Shown piece by piece: positions 18,094-25,501 of a DNA stretch of 64,000 bases. The stretch is taken from contig JAIOPV010000127.1 in the NCBI GenBank assembly GCA_021413735.1, forward strand, positions 19,947-83,946, read 5' to 3'. Position 1 is the stretch's first letter, and every line of letters begins with the position of its first letter. This DNA is from Planctomycetota bacterium (lineage in GTDB: Bacteria > Planctomycetota > Planctomycetia > Gemmatales > Gemmataceae). The notes under the pieces are model-generated. The model was given only the letters and a program-made list of their open reading frames with translations, was not told the origin of the DNA and searched no databases. A program made the position numbers and the translations under genes.

Positions 18094-18302
18094 GCGACGA
18101 CCGAGTGTAGCCAGGGGTGAGGCGAGCAACGCGAGCGCAACCCCTGGTCCGGAGGCCAAAGAAGATGGGAGCCCCGGAGGGGCGTTTGAAGCTTCGCGGT
18201 TTGTGGTGTCTGTCGCCCCTCCGGGGCTTCCTGGGTAGGGCATTGCTTTCCAGGGGTTTGCTCACTTCGTTCACTGCACCCCTGGCTACACTCGGTCGCC
18301 GC
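18094..18302. repeat. Nested inverted-repeat element (TAGCCAGGGGTG family)
   Basis: The outer arms 18094-18119 and 18277-18302 are 26-nt inverted copies with one mismatch, containing GTGTAGCCAGGGGTG. Inside are AACCCCTGG (18139-18147) facing CCAGGGGTT (18250-18258), and further in GAGCCCCGGAGGGGCG facing CGCCCCTCCGGGGCTTCC. No coding capacity is seen. The same TAGCCAGGGGTG / CAACCCCTGG core is in the repeat at 21680-21871. Confidence 0.75.
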
Positions 18303-18336
18303 ATCCGCGGCTGAAAACATCAGCGAGGAATTTCTG

Positions 18337-19254
18337 GTGCGTGTGCTGCAAGCGAAGACGAAACGCCCGCTCGACCTGCTCGCGATTGGAGCGGGTGGGC
18401 ATGTCGCCGCTGCGTCATCGGCCTTCGGCGTTCGTGGCGACGTCGAGGTGTGGAAGATTGCAACCGGACAATTGGCGTACGTTCACACCAACAGGATTGG
18501 GACAGCATCTTGCGTGGCGTTCGATTTAGGGGGCGGCCACTTGCTCGTTGGTGCCGACACGGGCTCGACGATCACCGAACTGACTTCCCACAATGAATTG
18601 CCCTGTCCTCAACTCGCCTTGGAATTTGCTCAGTTCGCCTTCGCTCCCGACGGGTCACAGATTCTGGTGACCGCAATCAACTCCTTCAAGTGTTTCGCCA
18701 TCGATATGCACATGACGTTTCGTGAACTCTGGGCCGTGAAACCATTCAGGTGTAACTTCGATCACCCCGTCTTCAGTCCATCCGGTGAATGGGTGGCGGT
18801 ATCGAAGCACGACGCTTCAAACGACCGCGTGCGGAATCATGTTCTGTTGCACGACGCGGCAACCGGAAAGCTTCTGGTAGAGATTCCGTTCGATCCAACA
18901 GGAGCCGACCCCATCTTGCAGATTTCGTTCTCCGCAGACAGCACGAAGGTGATCGGACGCTCCTCGGGGCGCACCGTAAAGGTGTTCGACGCTACCACCG
19001 GTCAGTCCGCAGGCGAACTCCTTCACCCCGGTCGGCCGTATGTCACCGGAATGGCTGTGCATCCGAATGGCACCGTCGCGTGCAGTCGCACCAACGGCAC
19101 TGTTTGCCTGTGGAATCTGGAGAAGTGCGAACTGATTCGCACGCTCGACTGGAAGCTCGGCAAACTCGTGTCGGTCAAGTTCTCGCCAGACGGCACCATC
19201 GGCGCCGCTGGCACCGAAGACGGGCAAGTGATCGTGTGGGATGTGGACCTGTGA
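18337..19254 (+). CDS. WD40-repeat protein
   Basis: The 305-aa protein starts at GTG 18337, with GAGGAA placed correctly upstream; no ATG is in frame nearby. Propeller-like units include FAFAPDGSQILVTA, PVFSPSGEWVAVSKHD, ISFSADSTKVIGRSSGRTV, MAVHPNGTVACSRTNGTV and VKFSPDGTIGAAGTEDGQV, ending VIVWDVDL. There is no signal peptide, so it is probably cytoplasmic, possibly as a scaffold. It lies alone after the nested repeat. Blade number is about six to seven; no enzymatic domain is present. Confidence 0.8.
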   Translation: MRVLQAKTKRPLDLLAIGAGGHVAAASSAFGVRGDVEVWKIATGQLAYVHTNRIGTASCVAFDLGGGHLLVGADTGSTITELTSHNELPCPQLALEFAQFAFAPDGSQILVTAINSFKCFAIDMHMTFRELWAVKPFRCNFDHPVFSPSGEWVAVSKHDASNDRVRNHVLLHDAATGKLLVEIPFDPTGADPILQISFSADSTKVIGRSSGRTVKVFDATTGQSAGELLHPGRPYVTGMAVHPNGTVACSRTNGTVCLWNLEKCELIRTLDWKLGKLVSVKFSPDGTIGAAGTEDGQVIVWDVDL

Positions 19255-19372
19255 CAACCACCGGTCGGGAAAAAGAAAAGTTGCGTGTCACAAGTTGCGG
19301 AGTGCCAGCGTGTGGGTGTTCGAGGGCAGGCAAGCGACCCGCCCCAAAAACCACTCACACGAAGGTGTCCCC

Positions 19373-20152
19373 ATGTCCGCACTCAAGAACAAGTTCGCTC
19401 CCAGCGTTGAAGCCCTCGATCAACGAGCCATGATGAGTTGCACGGTCGCCGCGTCGTTCGGACACCTCACCGTCACCGGCGACTCCGGCAACGACCAGGT
19501 CACCATCCGCGATAACGGACGCGGCGGGATTACTGTTGCCGCAACGGGAGCCGCAACGCAGACGTTCTCGGGAATCAACCACATCGACATCAACACGGAA
19601 GACGGCGACGACAACGTGACGTACACGGTGTACGGGAACATCGCCACCACGCAGTACGTCGTCGTTGGCCTGGGCAGCCAGTACGGCAGGAACGGCGGTG
19701 GGAACGACACCTTCCACGGAATGATTGCCAACGGCGTCGACATCCTGAACGGCGGGCGGCTCGACATGATCGCAGACGGCGGTGGCGGCGATGACGTGGT
19801 CACGTTCACAGCGATTGGCGTGGACGTGCAACAGGGCGGGATCTTGAAGTCGCAGTTGGGTGGCGGTGCGGGTCAGGACCAAGTGCAGCAATACTTCAAC
19901 GGGCTGGATAACGGGGCTGTCGTGATGCGGTCGCACGGTGGCGACGACCACGACAACATCTGGCAATCGATGACGTTCGCGGCGGGTTCGACCGGTCACA
20001 CGGCCGGTTGGGTGACCGGCGACGATGGTGACGACAGCCTTTCGCTGTTCATGAACACGTCGGCGGGCATCACCATCGATCAGGCTGACTTGGTTGGCGG
20101 CAACGGCGTCGATGGGTTCATGTACACGCAGAATGTGAACGTCATTCAGTGA
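19373..20152 (+). CDS. Secreted repeat-rich surface protein with planctomycete N-terminal motif
   Basis: This 259-aa protein starts MSALKNKFAPSVEALDQRAM. The SVEALDQR segment resembles the VEALEDR-type N-terminal motif of many exported planctomycete surface proteins, which often lack a classical signal peptide. The body is rich in glycine, aspartate and asparagine, with spaced units such as GDSGNDQVTI, EDGDDNVTYTV, GGNDTFHG, GGGDDVVTF and GDDGDDSLSLF, similar in style to calcium-binding RTX/hemolysin-type beta-roll repeats. No exact GGxGxDxLx array was seen. It is probably exported and Ca-binding. A strong hairpin follows. Confidence 0.72.
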   Translation: MSALKNKFAPSVEALDQRAMMSCTVAASFGHLTVTGDSGNDQVTIRDNGRGGITVAATGAATQTFSGINHIDINTEDGDDNVTYTVYGNIATTQYVVVGLGSQYGRNGGGNDTFHGMIANGVDILNGGRLDMIADGGGGDDVVTFTAIGVDVQQGGILKSQLGGGAGQDQVQQYFNGLDNGAVVMRSHGGDDHDNIWQSMTFAAGSTGHTAGWVTGDDGDDSLSLFMNTSAGITIDQADLVGGNGVDGFMYTQNVNVIQ

Positions 20153-20159
20153 TAAATGG

Positions 20160-20207
20160 GCGAAGCCGCAAGCGGCTCCCCTTGTTGGGAGCTGCTTGCG
20201 GCTTCGC
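20160..20207. terminator. Bidirectional terminator hairpin
   Basis: Arms 20160-20180 and 20187-20207 pair over 21 bp with one mismatch around CTTGTT. It sits between the convergent surface-protein and DUF1501 genes. Confidence 0.6.
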
Positions 20208-20219
20208 ATCGTTCCGATG

Positions 20220-21548
20220 TCAAACTTTGTCGATCGGCAGGATGCCACCCGGAAGGATTGGGTTCGGGCGATTGCTCACGTCGTAAACCATCGAGTGCGA
20301 GTCGATGCCGAGGTTCTTGTAAACCGTCGCCAACACGCTCTGATACGGAATCGGTTCGTCCTTCGCTTCCGCCGCCGCGCTATCGGTGCTGCCAATCACC
20401 TGACCCGTCTTCATGCCGCCACCCGCCAGCAACGCCGAGTTCACCCGTGCCCAGTGATCGCGGCCAGCGTCCTTGTTGATCTTCGGCGTGCGACCGAACT
20501 CGCCCCACACGCAGACCGTCACGTCATCGCCCAATCCGCGTGCGTAAACGTCTTCAATCAGTGCCGAGATGCCCGTGTCGAACAGTGGGAGATGTTCCTT
20601 CAGGTGACGGAAGTTGCCGCCGTGAGTGTCCCAGAAGCCGTAGGCGACGGTAACCACCCTGCAACCCGCCTCCACAAGCCGACGAGCCATCAGAAGCTGA
20701 TCGTTCCACATCGGGGCACCGTCGCCCATGTGCTTGGGCGAACCCTTGCCGTAACGGTTGCGGATACGGTCCGATTCGCGTGTCACGTCGAGCGCTTCGA
20801 CCAGCTTACTGGAAGTCAACACGTCGAAGGCGCGATCGTGGAACGTGTCCGCGGCAATGGCGTTGCTCTGGCCGCTGGTGCTGGCCTTGCGGAAGGCGTC
20901 GAGGTTTTCCAGCAGCGTTTTGCGATCGCGAAGCTCAGCCTGCGTCACGGCGAGGTTCTTCATCACTGCGATTTCGTCGCCATCGACCTTCACCGGAGCG
21001 GCAGCACGGCCCAGAGTCGCGGCACCGGGCGAGTTGTACGGCTTGTGCTGCATCGTCGGCGACAGATCCACGAACGCTGGAATCACCGGGTCGGTCTGAC
21101 CCTGGAGCCGCGCGACCACGCTGCCGAAGTGCGGCTTGTTCTCGCGCTTCGCGGCGTCCATCCTCGTCGCGGTGTAGTTCTGCCACGAGCTGTGTTCATC
21201 GGACTGCCCGACGAGCGAGCGGATCACGACGAGCTTGTCCATGATCTTGGCGAGCTTCGGCAGGTGTTCGCCGAATTGTACGCCGGTCACGTTCGTGGGA
21301 ATCGGCTTGAACTCACCCTTCACCTCGGCCGGTGCGTTTGGCTTCAGATCGAACGTGTCCTGGTGTGCAAGCCCGCCGGACAGATAGACCATGATGACGG
21401 ACTTCTGCGTCTTCTTGCCGGCGGCGGCTTCAGCACGCATCAGACCAGGCAACGTGAGACCACCGACCGCGAGCGAGCCTGCTTGCAGGAACGACCGACG
21501 GGAAATGCCATCGCAGTATCGCGTGGGTTGGCCGAGGACGGTGAGCAT
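20220..21548 (-). CDS. DUF1501 (sulfatase-like) Tat-exported protein
   Basis: The 442-aa product starts with a twin-arginine signal (SRRSFLQAGSLAVGGLTL). The DUF1501 domain follows: KSVIMVYLSGGLAHQDTFDLKP, KLVVIRSLVGQSDEHSS, MGDGAPMWNDQLLMARRLVEAG, FWDTHGGNFRHLKEHLP and VCVWGEFGRTPKIN. The family shares the alkaline phosphatase/sulfatase fold, and in planctomycetes it is nearly always paired with DUF1549/DUF1553 proteins. The partner here is at 12111-14639, not adjacent. Catalytic activity has not been shown for most members. Confidence 0.93.
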   Translation of the reverse strand: MLTVLGQPTRYCDGISRRSFLQAGSLAVGGLTLPGLMRAEAAAGKKTQKSVIMVYLSGGLAHQDTFDLKPNAPAEVKGEFKPIPTNVTGVQFGEHLPKLAKIMDKLVVIRSLVGQSDEHSSWQNYTATRMDAAKRENKPHFGSVVARLQGQTDPVIPAFVDLSPTMQHKPYNSPGAATLGRAAAPVKVDGDEIAVMKNLAVTQAELRDRKTLLENLDAFRKASTSGQSNAIAADTFHDRAFDVLTSSKLVEALDVTRESDRIRNRYGKGSPKHMGDGAPMWNDQLLMARRLVEAGCRVVTVAYGFWDTHGGNFRHLKEHLPLFDTGISALIEDVYARGLGDDVTVCVWGEFGRTPKINKDAGRDHWARVNSALLAGGGMKTGQVIGSTDSAAAEAKDEPIPYQSVLATVYKNLGIDSHSMVYDVSNRPNPILPGGILPIDKV

Positions 21549-21679
21549 GGGGACTGAACTCCGTTGCGGAGCGTATGCGGCGGGAAGGTCGGCGAGAACA
21601 TTAGCTTACACGTTTTGAGCGACGGTGTGCAACTTTCCCACGCGAAGGCAAGTGATTTGTGAATCTGGCATTTGTGGTG

Positions 21680-21871
21680 TTTTGCCCTGGAAGGGCGGCG
21701 GATGGTAGCCAGGGGTGCAGCGAAGCGCAACCCCTGGAAACGTGAACCCAACACCGGAAACGCACACAACACTGAAACGCACGGCCACCTGTAGCCTCGA
21801 TTCGCCTCGGACCAGGGGTTGCGCTTCGCTCCACCCCTGGCTACCATCCGTCGCCCTTCCAGGGCTCAAAA
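21680..21871. repeat. 192-bp inverted repeat with ~58-bp arms (TAGCCAGGGGTG family)
   Basis: Arms 21680-21737 and 21812-21871 are inverted copies with a few mismatches and a 2-nt indel, carrying GGATGGTAGCCAGGGGTG and GCGCAACCCCTGG. The 74-nt centre shows no gene. The core is shared with the repeat at 18094-18302, pointing to a dispersed non-coding family. Confidence 0.8.
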
Positions 21872-22036
21872 CCAAAACTTCAAACTCACCACCAGAGTTC
21901 ACTCACAGTATTTCTTCACACATCGTGTTGACACGTTTGGCCGTCAGGTTATACCGCTTCGCCTCTTGGGACGAGTGCCGACGGGGGAAACGACCGGCAC
22001 AACACCCCGAGTTACGCAAACGACCGGATTTACACG

Positions 22037-22369
22037 ATGCCCGATGCGACCACTCCTGTGGCAGCGCTGAAGCTCGCCATTTGGCGGTTCGCAGCGGCTC
22101 GCCAGTGGGAACCGTACCACACTCCGAAGAACCTCGTCATGGCGCTGGCCAGCGAAGTTGGGGAACTGTGCGACGTCTTCCGCTGGCTCACTCCCGACGA
22201 ATCGGTCTCGGCTTCGGCCGATCCGAAGTTGCGGGAAGCCATCGCCGACGAACTCGCGGATGTGGCGAACATCGTGTTTCTCCTGAGCGAACACACAGGG
22301 ATTGACCTCAGCGATGCGGTGGAAGCGAAGATGAAAAAGAATGCGATCAAGTACCCGCCACCCGAGTAG
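22037..22369 (+). CDS. MazG-like nucleotide pyrophosphohydrolase
   Basis: This 110-aa all-alpha NTP pyrophosphatase resembles the RS21-C6/dCTPP1 branch. Metal-binding motifs of the EXXE...EXXD type are present in ALASEVGELCDVFRWL and AIADELADVANIVFLL. The N-terminal AAARQWEPYHTPKNLVMAL matches the substrate-lid region of that family. It probably removes non-canonical dNTPs (house-cleaning). Length is typical. It is monocistronic, with a 165-bp leader after the repeat. Confidence 0.92.
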   Translation: MPDATTPVAALKLAIWRFAAARQWEPYHTPKNLVMALASEVGELCDVFRWLTPDESVSASADPKLREAIADELADVANIVFLLSEHTGIDLSDAVEAKMKKNAIKYPPPE

Positions 22370-22466
22370 CGGCCACTGTGGTCGGAACACCCATCGCGAC
22401 GGGGAATCGCAATGAGTGGGCGGGTTCGCGGGGGAAGGTTCGACCTGGCAGTTGGGGGAACGAGTC

Positions 22467-24545
22467 GTGCATAAGAGACCATTCCTGCTCGTCGCGGCGG
22501 GGGTTGTGGCGGTTTTGGCTGTCTTCCAGACAGTCGACGCACAGACCCCACAACCAAGCGGCGCATACCCAACCTACCCAGTACGCACTGCGGATTGGGT
22601 GCCGCCACCGAACCCCGCTGCTTACGCTCCCGGTCAGTACGGACCAACCGGAGGACGCCCTGCCAACGGTTACCAACCGCAAGGTAAGGGTGCGGTGGTT
22701 CAGCAAGGCGTCGGGCAGCCAGTTCGACCGCGACTCTCAACTGCTGTCGTCGCCGGTGCGGACGGCGTTCGCCCCGCCGGCGCGTGGGACATTTCGCCAC
22801 CCGCACCCGATATGCAATCTTTGAGTCCAGGCACTCCCGGCGTGCCACCAACTGGGATGGTGCCACCGGTAGTCGCGCAAGATCCTGTGGGACAGGCAAC
22901 ACCGTTGCCGTCGCTGCCGATTCCGTCAGCGCCGACAGGCCCGAACGTACCAGCGTTGCCGCAACCGCCTGCCGTTGGCATTCCACCAACGCCCACGCCA
23001 ACGCCAACGCCAACACCAGCACCGACGGTTCTTCCGCCGATGCCGAGCGGCGAACCGATGGCAACGCCCATCACTCGCCCCGCTCCGCTTTCCAATGGAG
23101 CACTCGCGGGAAAGGTCACGCAGACCGTCACGCTTGAAGCGGTTTGTCCCGAGGCGGTCGTGTTCGGCGGCGAGTTCCGCTACGAACTGATCGTGAAGAA
23201 CGCCGGCAGTGTGGCGGTTGCTGGGGTTCGCGTCGAGGACGAACTTCCCGCTGGTGCGAAGTACATCGGCAGCGATCCGCCGGCTGAACTGAACGCGGAT
23301 CGTCTCTCGTGGGCAGTCGGCACGCTCGAAGCCGGAGCCGAGAAGCGAATCGCGGTTCGGGTGAAGCCGCTGGAAGAAGGCGACCTGCGGAGCAAGGCGA
23401 CCGTCAGTTATTCGGCGGCAGTCGAAGCTCGAACAAAGGTGACCCGTCCGCGAATCGGAGTCACCGTCACGGGGCCAGAAGTCGCAAAGTCGGGCGACGA
23501 GCCCGTCTTCCAGATCAAGCTGACGAACACCGGCACCGGCCCGGCCCAGCACATGATTCTGCAAGCCTTCCTCTCGGATGGCCTCGTACACCCGGCTGGA
23601 TCGAAGCTCGCGTTGGATGAACGGAACGATGCCGAGTTGGGCAACTTGCTGCCGGGGAAATCGAAGATCGTCTCGCTCAAAGTGAGCGCCGCGAAGGCTG
23701 GACCGCAGTGGTGCCAGGTCATCGTTTCGGCACAAGGAAATCAGGATGAGACGTCGAAGGCAACCATGAATGTGCTGGAACCGCTGTTGCAGATCGCACA
23801 GACTGGACCGGCGAAGTGTCTCGTTCGTGCGGAGCCTGTGTACGAAATCACGCTCGCGAATCCGGGGACCGCGGCGACCGATCCCGTAAGTCTTTATGCT
23901 GTGTTGCCCGAGGGCTTCGAGTACATTCAGGGCAGCGAAGGAGCGACGTACACCGCGGCGAACCGCGCTGTCGTGTGGAAACTCGCGGGGCTTGCTCCGA
24001 GCGGTTCCAAGTCGTTCACACTGAAACTTCGCGCCACGGCCGAATGCGATGGCACGCTCCGTCTCGTCGCACAGGCGGTTCCGGAACAGCCAGCGGGTGG
24101 CATCGCTCCAGCGGGTGGCGTTGCACGGCCGACTGGCCGAGTTCTTGAGGCCAAAACAGAAGCGCCGATCAAGGCAGAAGGGGTTGCGGCGGTACGATTC
24201 GACGTACTCGACCTTGACGATCCCGTGGAAGTTGGCAAAGAGGCGACCTACGAAGTGCGCGTGACGAATCAGGGAACGGGTGTCTGCTCGAATGTGCAAC
24301 TGGTCGCGGCGATGGCTGAGGGCTGCACCTTCACCGGATCGACTGGTCCGACGCAGGTGAAGGCACAGGGGCAGACGCTCGTGTTCGATCCGATTCCGAA
24401 TCTTGGAGTGAAGGGTGAGGCCGTGTATCGCGTGAAGGTTCGCGGTGCCACGGCGGGGGATATCCGATTTCGCGTGCAACTGACTTGCGACCAGGTTCGT
24501 AACCCGGTCGTGAAGGAAGAAAGCACACGATTTGTGAAACCTTGA
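22467..24545 (+). CDS. Secreted DUF11-repeat protein
   Basis: The protein is 692 aa from GTG 22467, which follows GGGGGAA and yields a clean signal peptide (HKRPFLLVAAGVVAVLAVF, cleavage near VDAQ). Residues about 25-210 are proline/glycine-rich with a PTPTPTPTPTPAPT run. At least three DUF11-like Ig folds follow, each with a hallmark such as YELIVKNAGSVAVAGVRVED, FQIKLTNTGTGPAQHM, YEITLANPGTAATDPVSL and YEVRVTNQGTGVCSNVQLV. It is probably a cell-surface or paryphoplasmic structural protein. An upstream ATG (22416) would bury the signal peptide. Confidence 0.82.
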   Translation: MHKRPFLLVAAGVVAVLAVFQTVDAQTPQPSGAYPTYPVRTADWVPPPNPAAYAPGQYGPTGGRPANGYQPQGKGAVVQQGVGQPVRPRLSTAVVAGADGVRPAGAWDISPPAPDMQSLSPGTPGVPPTGMVPPVVAQDPVGQATPLPSLPIPSAPTGPNVPALPQPPAVGIPPTPTPTPTPTPAPTVLPPMPSGEPMATPITRPAPLSNGALAGKVTQTVTLEAVCPEAVVFGGEFRYELIVKNAGSVAVAGVRVEDELPAGAKYIGSDPPAELNADRLSWAVGTLEAGAEKRIAVRVKPLEEGDLRSKATVSYSAAVEARTKVTRPRIGVTVTGPEVAKSGDEPVFQIKLTNTGTGPAQHMILQAFLSDGLVHPAGSKLALDERNDAELGNLLPGKSKIVSLKVSAAKAGPQWCQVIVSAQGNQDETSKATMNVLEPLLQIAQTGPAKCLVRAEPVYEITLANPGTAATDPVSLYAVLPEGFEYIQGSEGATYTAANRAVVWKLAGLAPSGSKSFTLKLRATAECDGTLRLVAQAVPEQPAGGIAPAGGVARPTGRVLEAKTEAPIKAEGVAAVRFDVLDLDDPVEVGKEATYEVRVTNQGTGVCSNVQLVAAMAEGCTFTGSTGPTQVKAQGQTLVFDPIPNLGVKGEAVYRVKVRGATAGDIRFRVQLTCDQVRNPVVKEESTRFVKP

Positions 24546-24550
24546 TGGAA

Positions 24551-24662
24551 GAAATGCGGAGTGTGGAATGCGGCGTGTGGAATTCAGCAGTGAAGACAGA
24601 AAGCGGGGGCTTTCTTCGAGTCTTCAATCCGCATTCCGAAATCCACATTCCGAAATTGGTCT
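24551..24662. repeat. Degenerate inverted repeat (GGAATGCGG type)
   Basis: GGAATGCGG faces CCGCATTCC, and an inner TGAAGAC...GAAAG faces CTTTC...GTCTTCA. GGAATG-like units recur at both ends. It fills the gap between the DUF11 gene and the acetyltransferase and looks like a dispersed non-coding repeat that may form a hairpin. Confidence 0.5.
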
Positions 24663-24755
24663 GGCGGGGTGAGGGGGCGTTGCTACATTCCGACGGCTTC
24701 GCGACCGGGCAGTCGCTGCGGCGATCTGATCCGGTCGGGGGAAGGAGTCCGTTTC

Positions 24756-25316
24756 ATGGGCACAGGACGTGCGCGGCAGAGAGAGAAATCGACCGTCACC
24801 GACAACGGGATCCACATTCGGTGGATGATCCGGCGGGACATGCCCGAGGTGATGCGTGCTGAGCGAGCCAGCTTCGAATACTCCTGGACGGAAGACGACT
24901 TCCTCCGGTGTCTTCGTCAGCGAAACTGCATCGGCATGGTCGTCGAACAGGGCGATCGCATCGGCGGGTTCATGATCTACGAGTTGCACAAGACTCGCTT
25001 GCATCTGCTGAACTTCGCTGTGCATCCAAGCGTTCGGCGAACCGGCCTCGGGAAACTCATGGTCGGCAAGCTGGTGTACAAGATGACGTCGCATCGGCGT
25101 CAGAAGATCACGCTGGCTGTCCGTGAGCGAAATCTCGCGGCGCAGATGTTCTTCCGGGCGCATGGGTTCCAGGCAACCCGGATGCTCCAGAACTACTACG
25201 AAGACAGCGGCGAAGACGCTTACCAGATGGAACTCATGGCACCGCCATACGACCCGTTCGACGGGTTCGGTGTGATCGCGCCAGTGAACCGCATTGCACA
25301 GTACGAAGAAAGCTGA
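24756..25316 (+). CDS. GNAT-family N-acetyltransferase, RimI-like
   Basis: This 186-aa acetyltransferase has the GNAT core: IRWMIRRDMPEVMRAERASFEYSW at the N terminus, motif A LNFAVHPSVRRTGLGKLMV (acetyl-CoA pyrophosphate loop R-R-T-G-L-G), motif B ITLAVRERNLAAQMFFRAHGF, and a QNYYEDSGEDAYQMEL tail. The tail YxxxGEDAYxM-like pattern is typical of RimI-type N-terminal acetylases of ribosomal protein S18. The start at 24756 follows GGAG. The exact protein substrate cannot be told from sequence. Confidence 0.88.
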   Translation: MGTGRARQREKSTVTDNGIHIRWMIRRDMPEVMRAERASFEYSWTEDDFLRCLRQRNCIGMVVEQGDRIGGFMIYELHKTRLHLLNFAVHPSVRRTGLGKLMVGKLVYKMTSHRRQKITLAVRERNLAAQMFFRAHGFQATRMLQNYYEDSGEDAYQMELMAPPYDPFDGFGVIAPVNRIAQYEES

Positions 25317-25323
25317 ATCGTGG

Positions 25324-25392
25324 TTTGTCAGAGCCCAAGCGCCAAGCGAAGGTTCAACTTGGACCCTCGCTTGGCGCTCGGGCTCTGACAAA
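25324..25392 (+). terminator. Long hairpin after the acetyltransferase
   Basis: 26-nt arms (25324-25349 and 25367-25392) pair with one mismatch around a 17-nt loop, starting TTTGTCAGAGCCC. It lies just past the gene and probably ends transcription or protects the 3' end. Confidence 0.55.
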
Positions 25393-25501
25393 TTGCACGC
25401 GAACATGACGGGCATCGTCAACCGAAATTGCGAAGGCTGCTCGTACCGACGAGTAGCCTTCCTTGACACATAACGCAGGATCACGCGGCAGGGAGACGCC
25501 G

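Noticed and set aside
22030..23064. Minus-strand 344-codon open frame
   Set aside because: It is antisense to the MazG-like and DUF11 genes and has no coding features.
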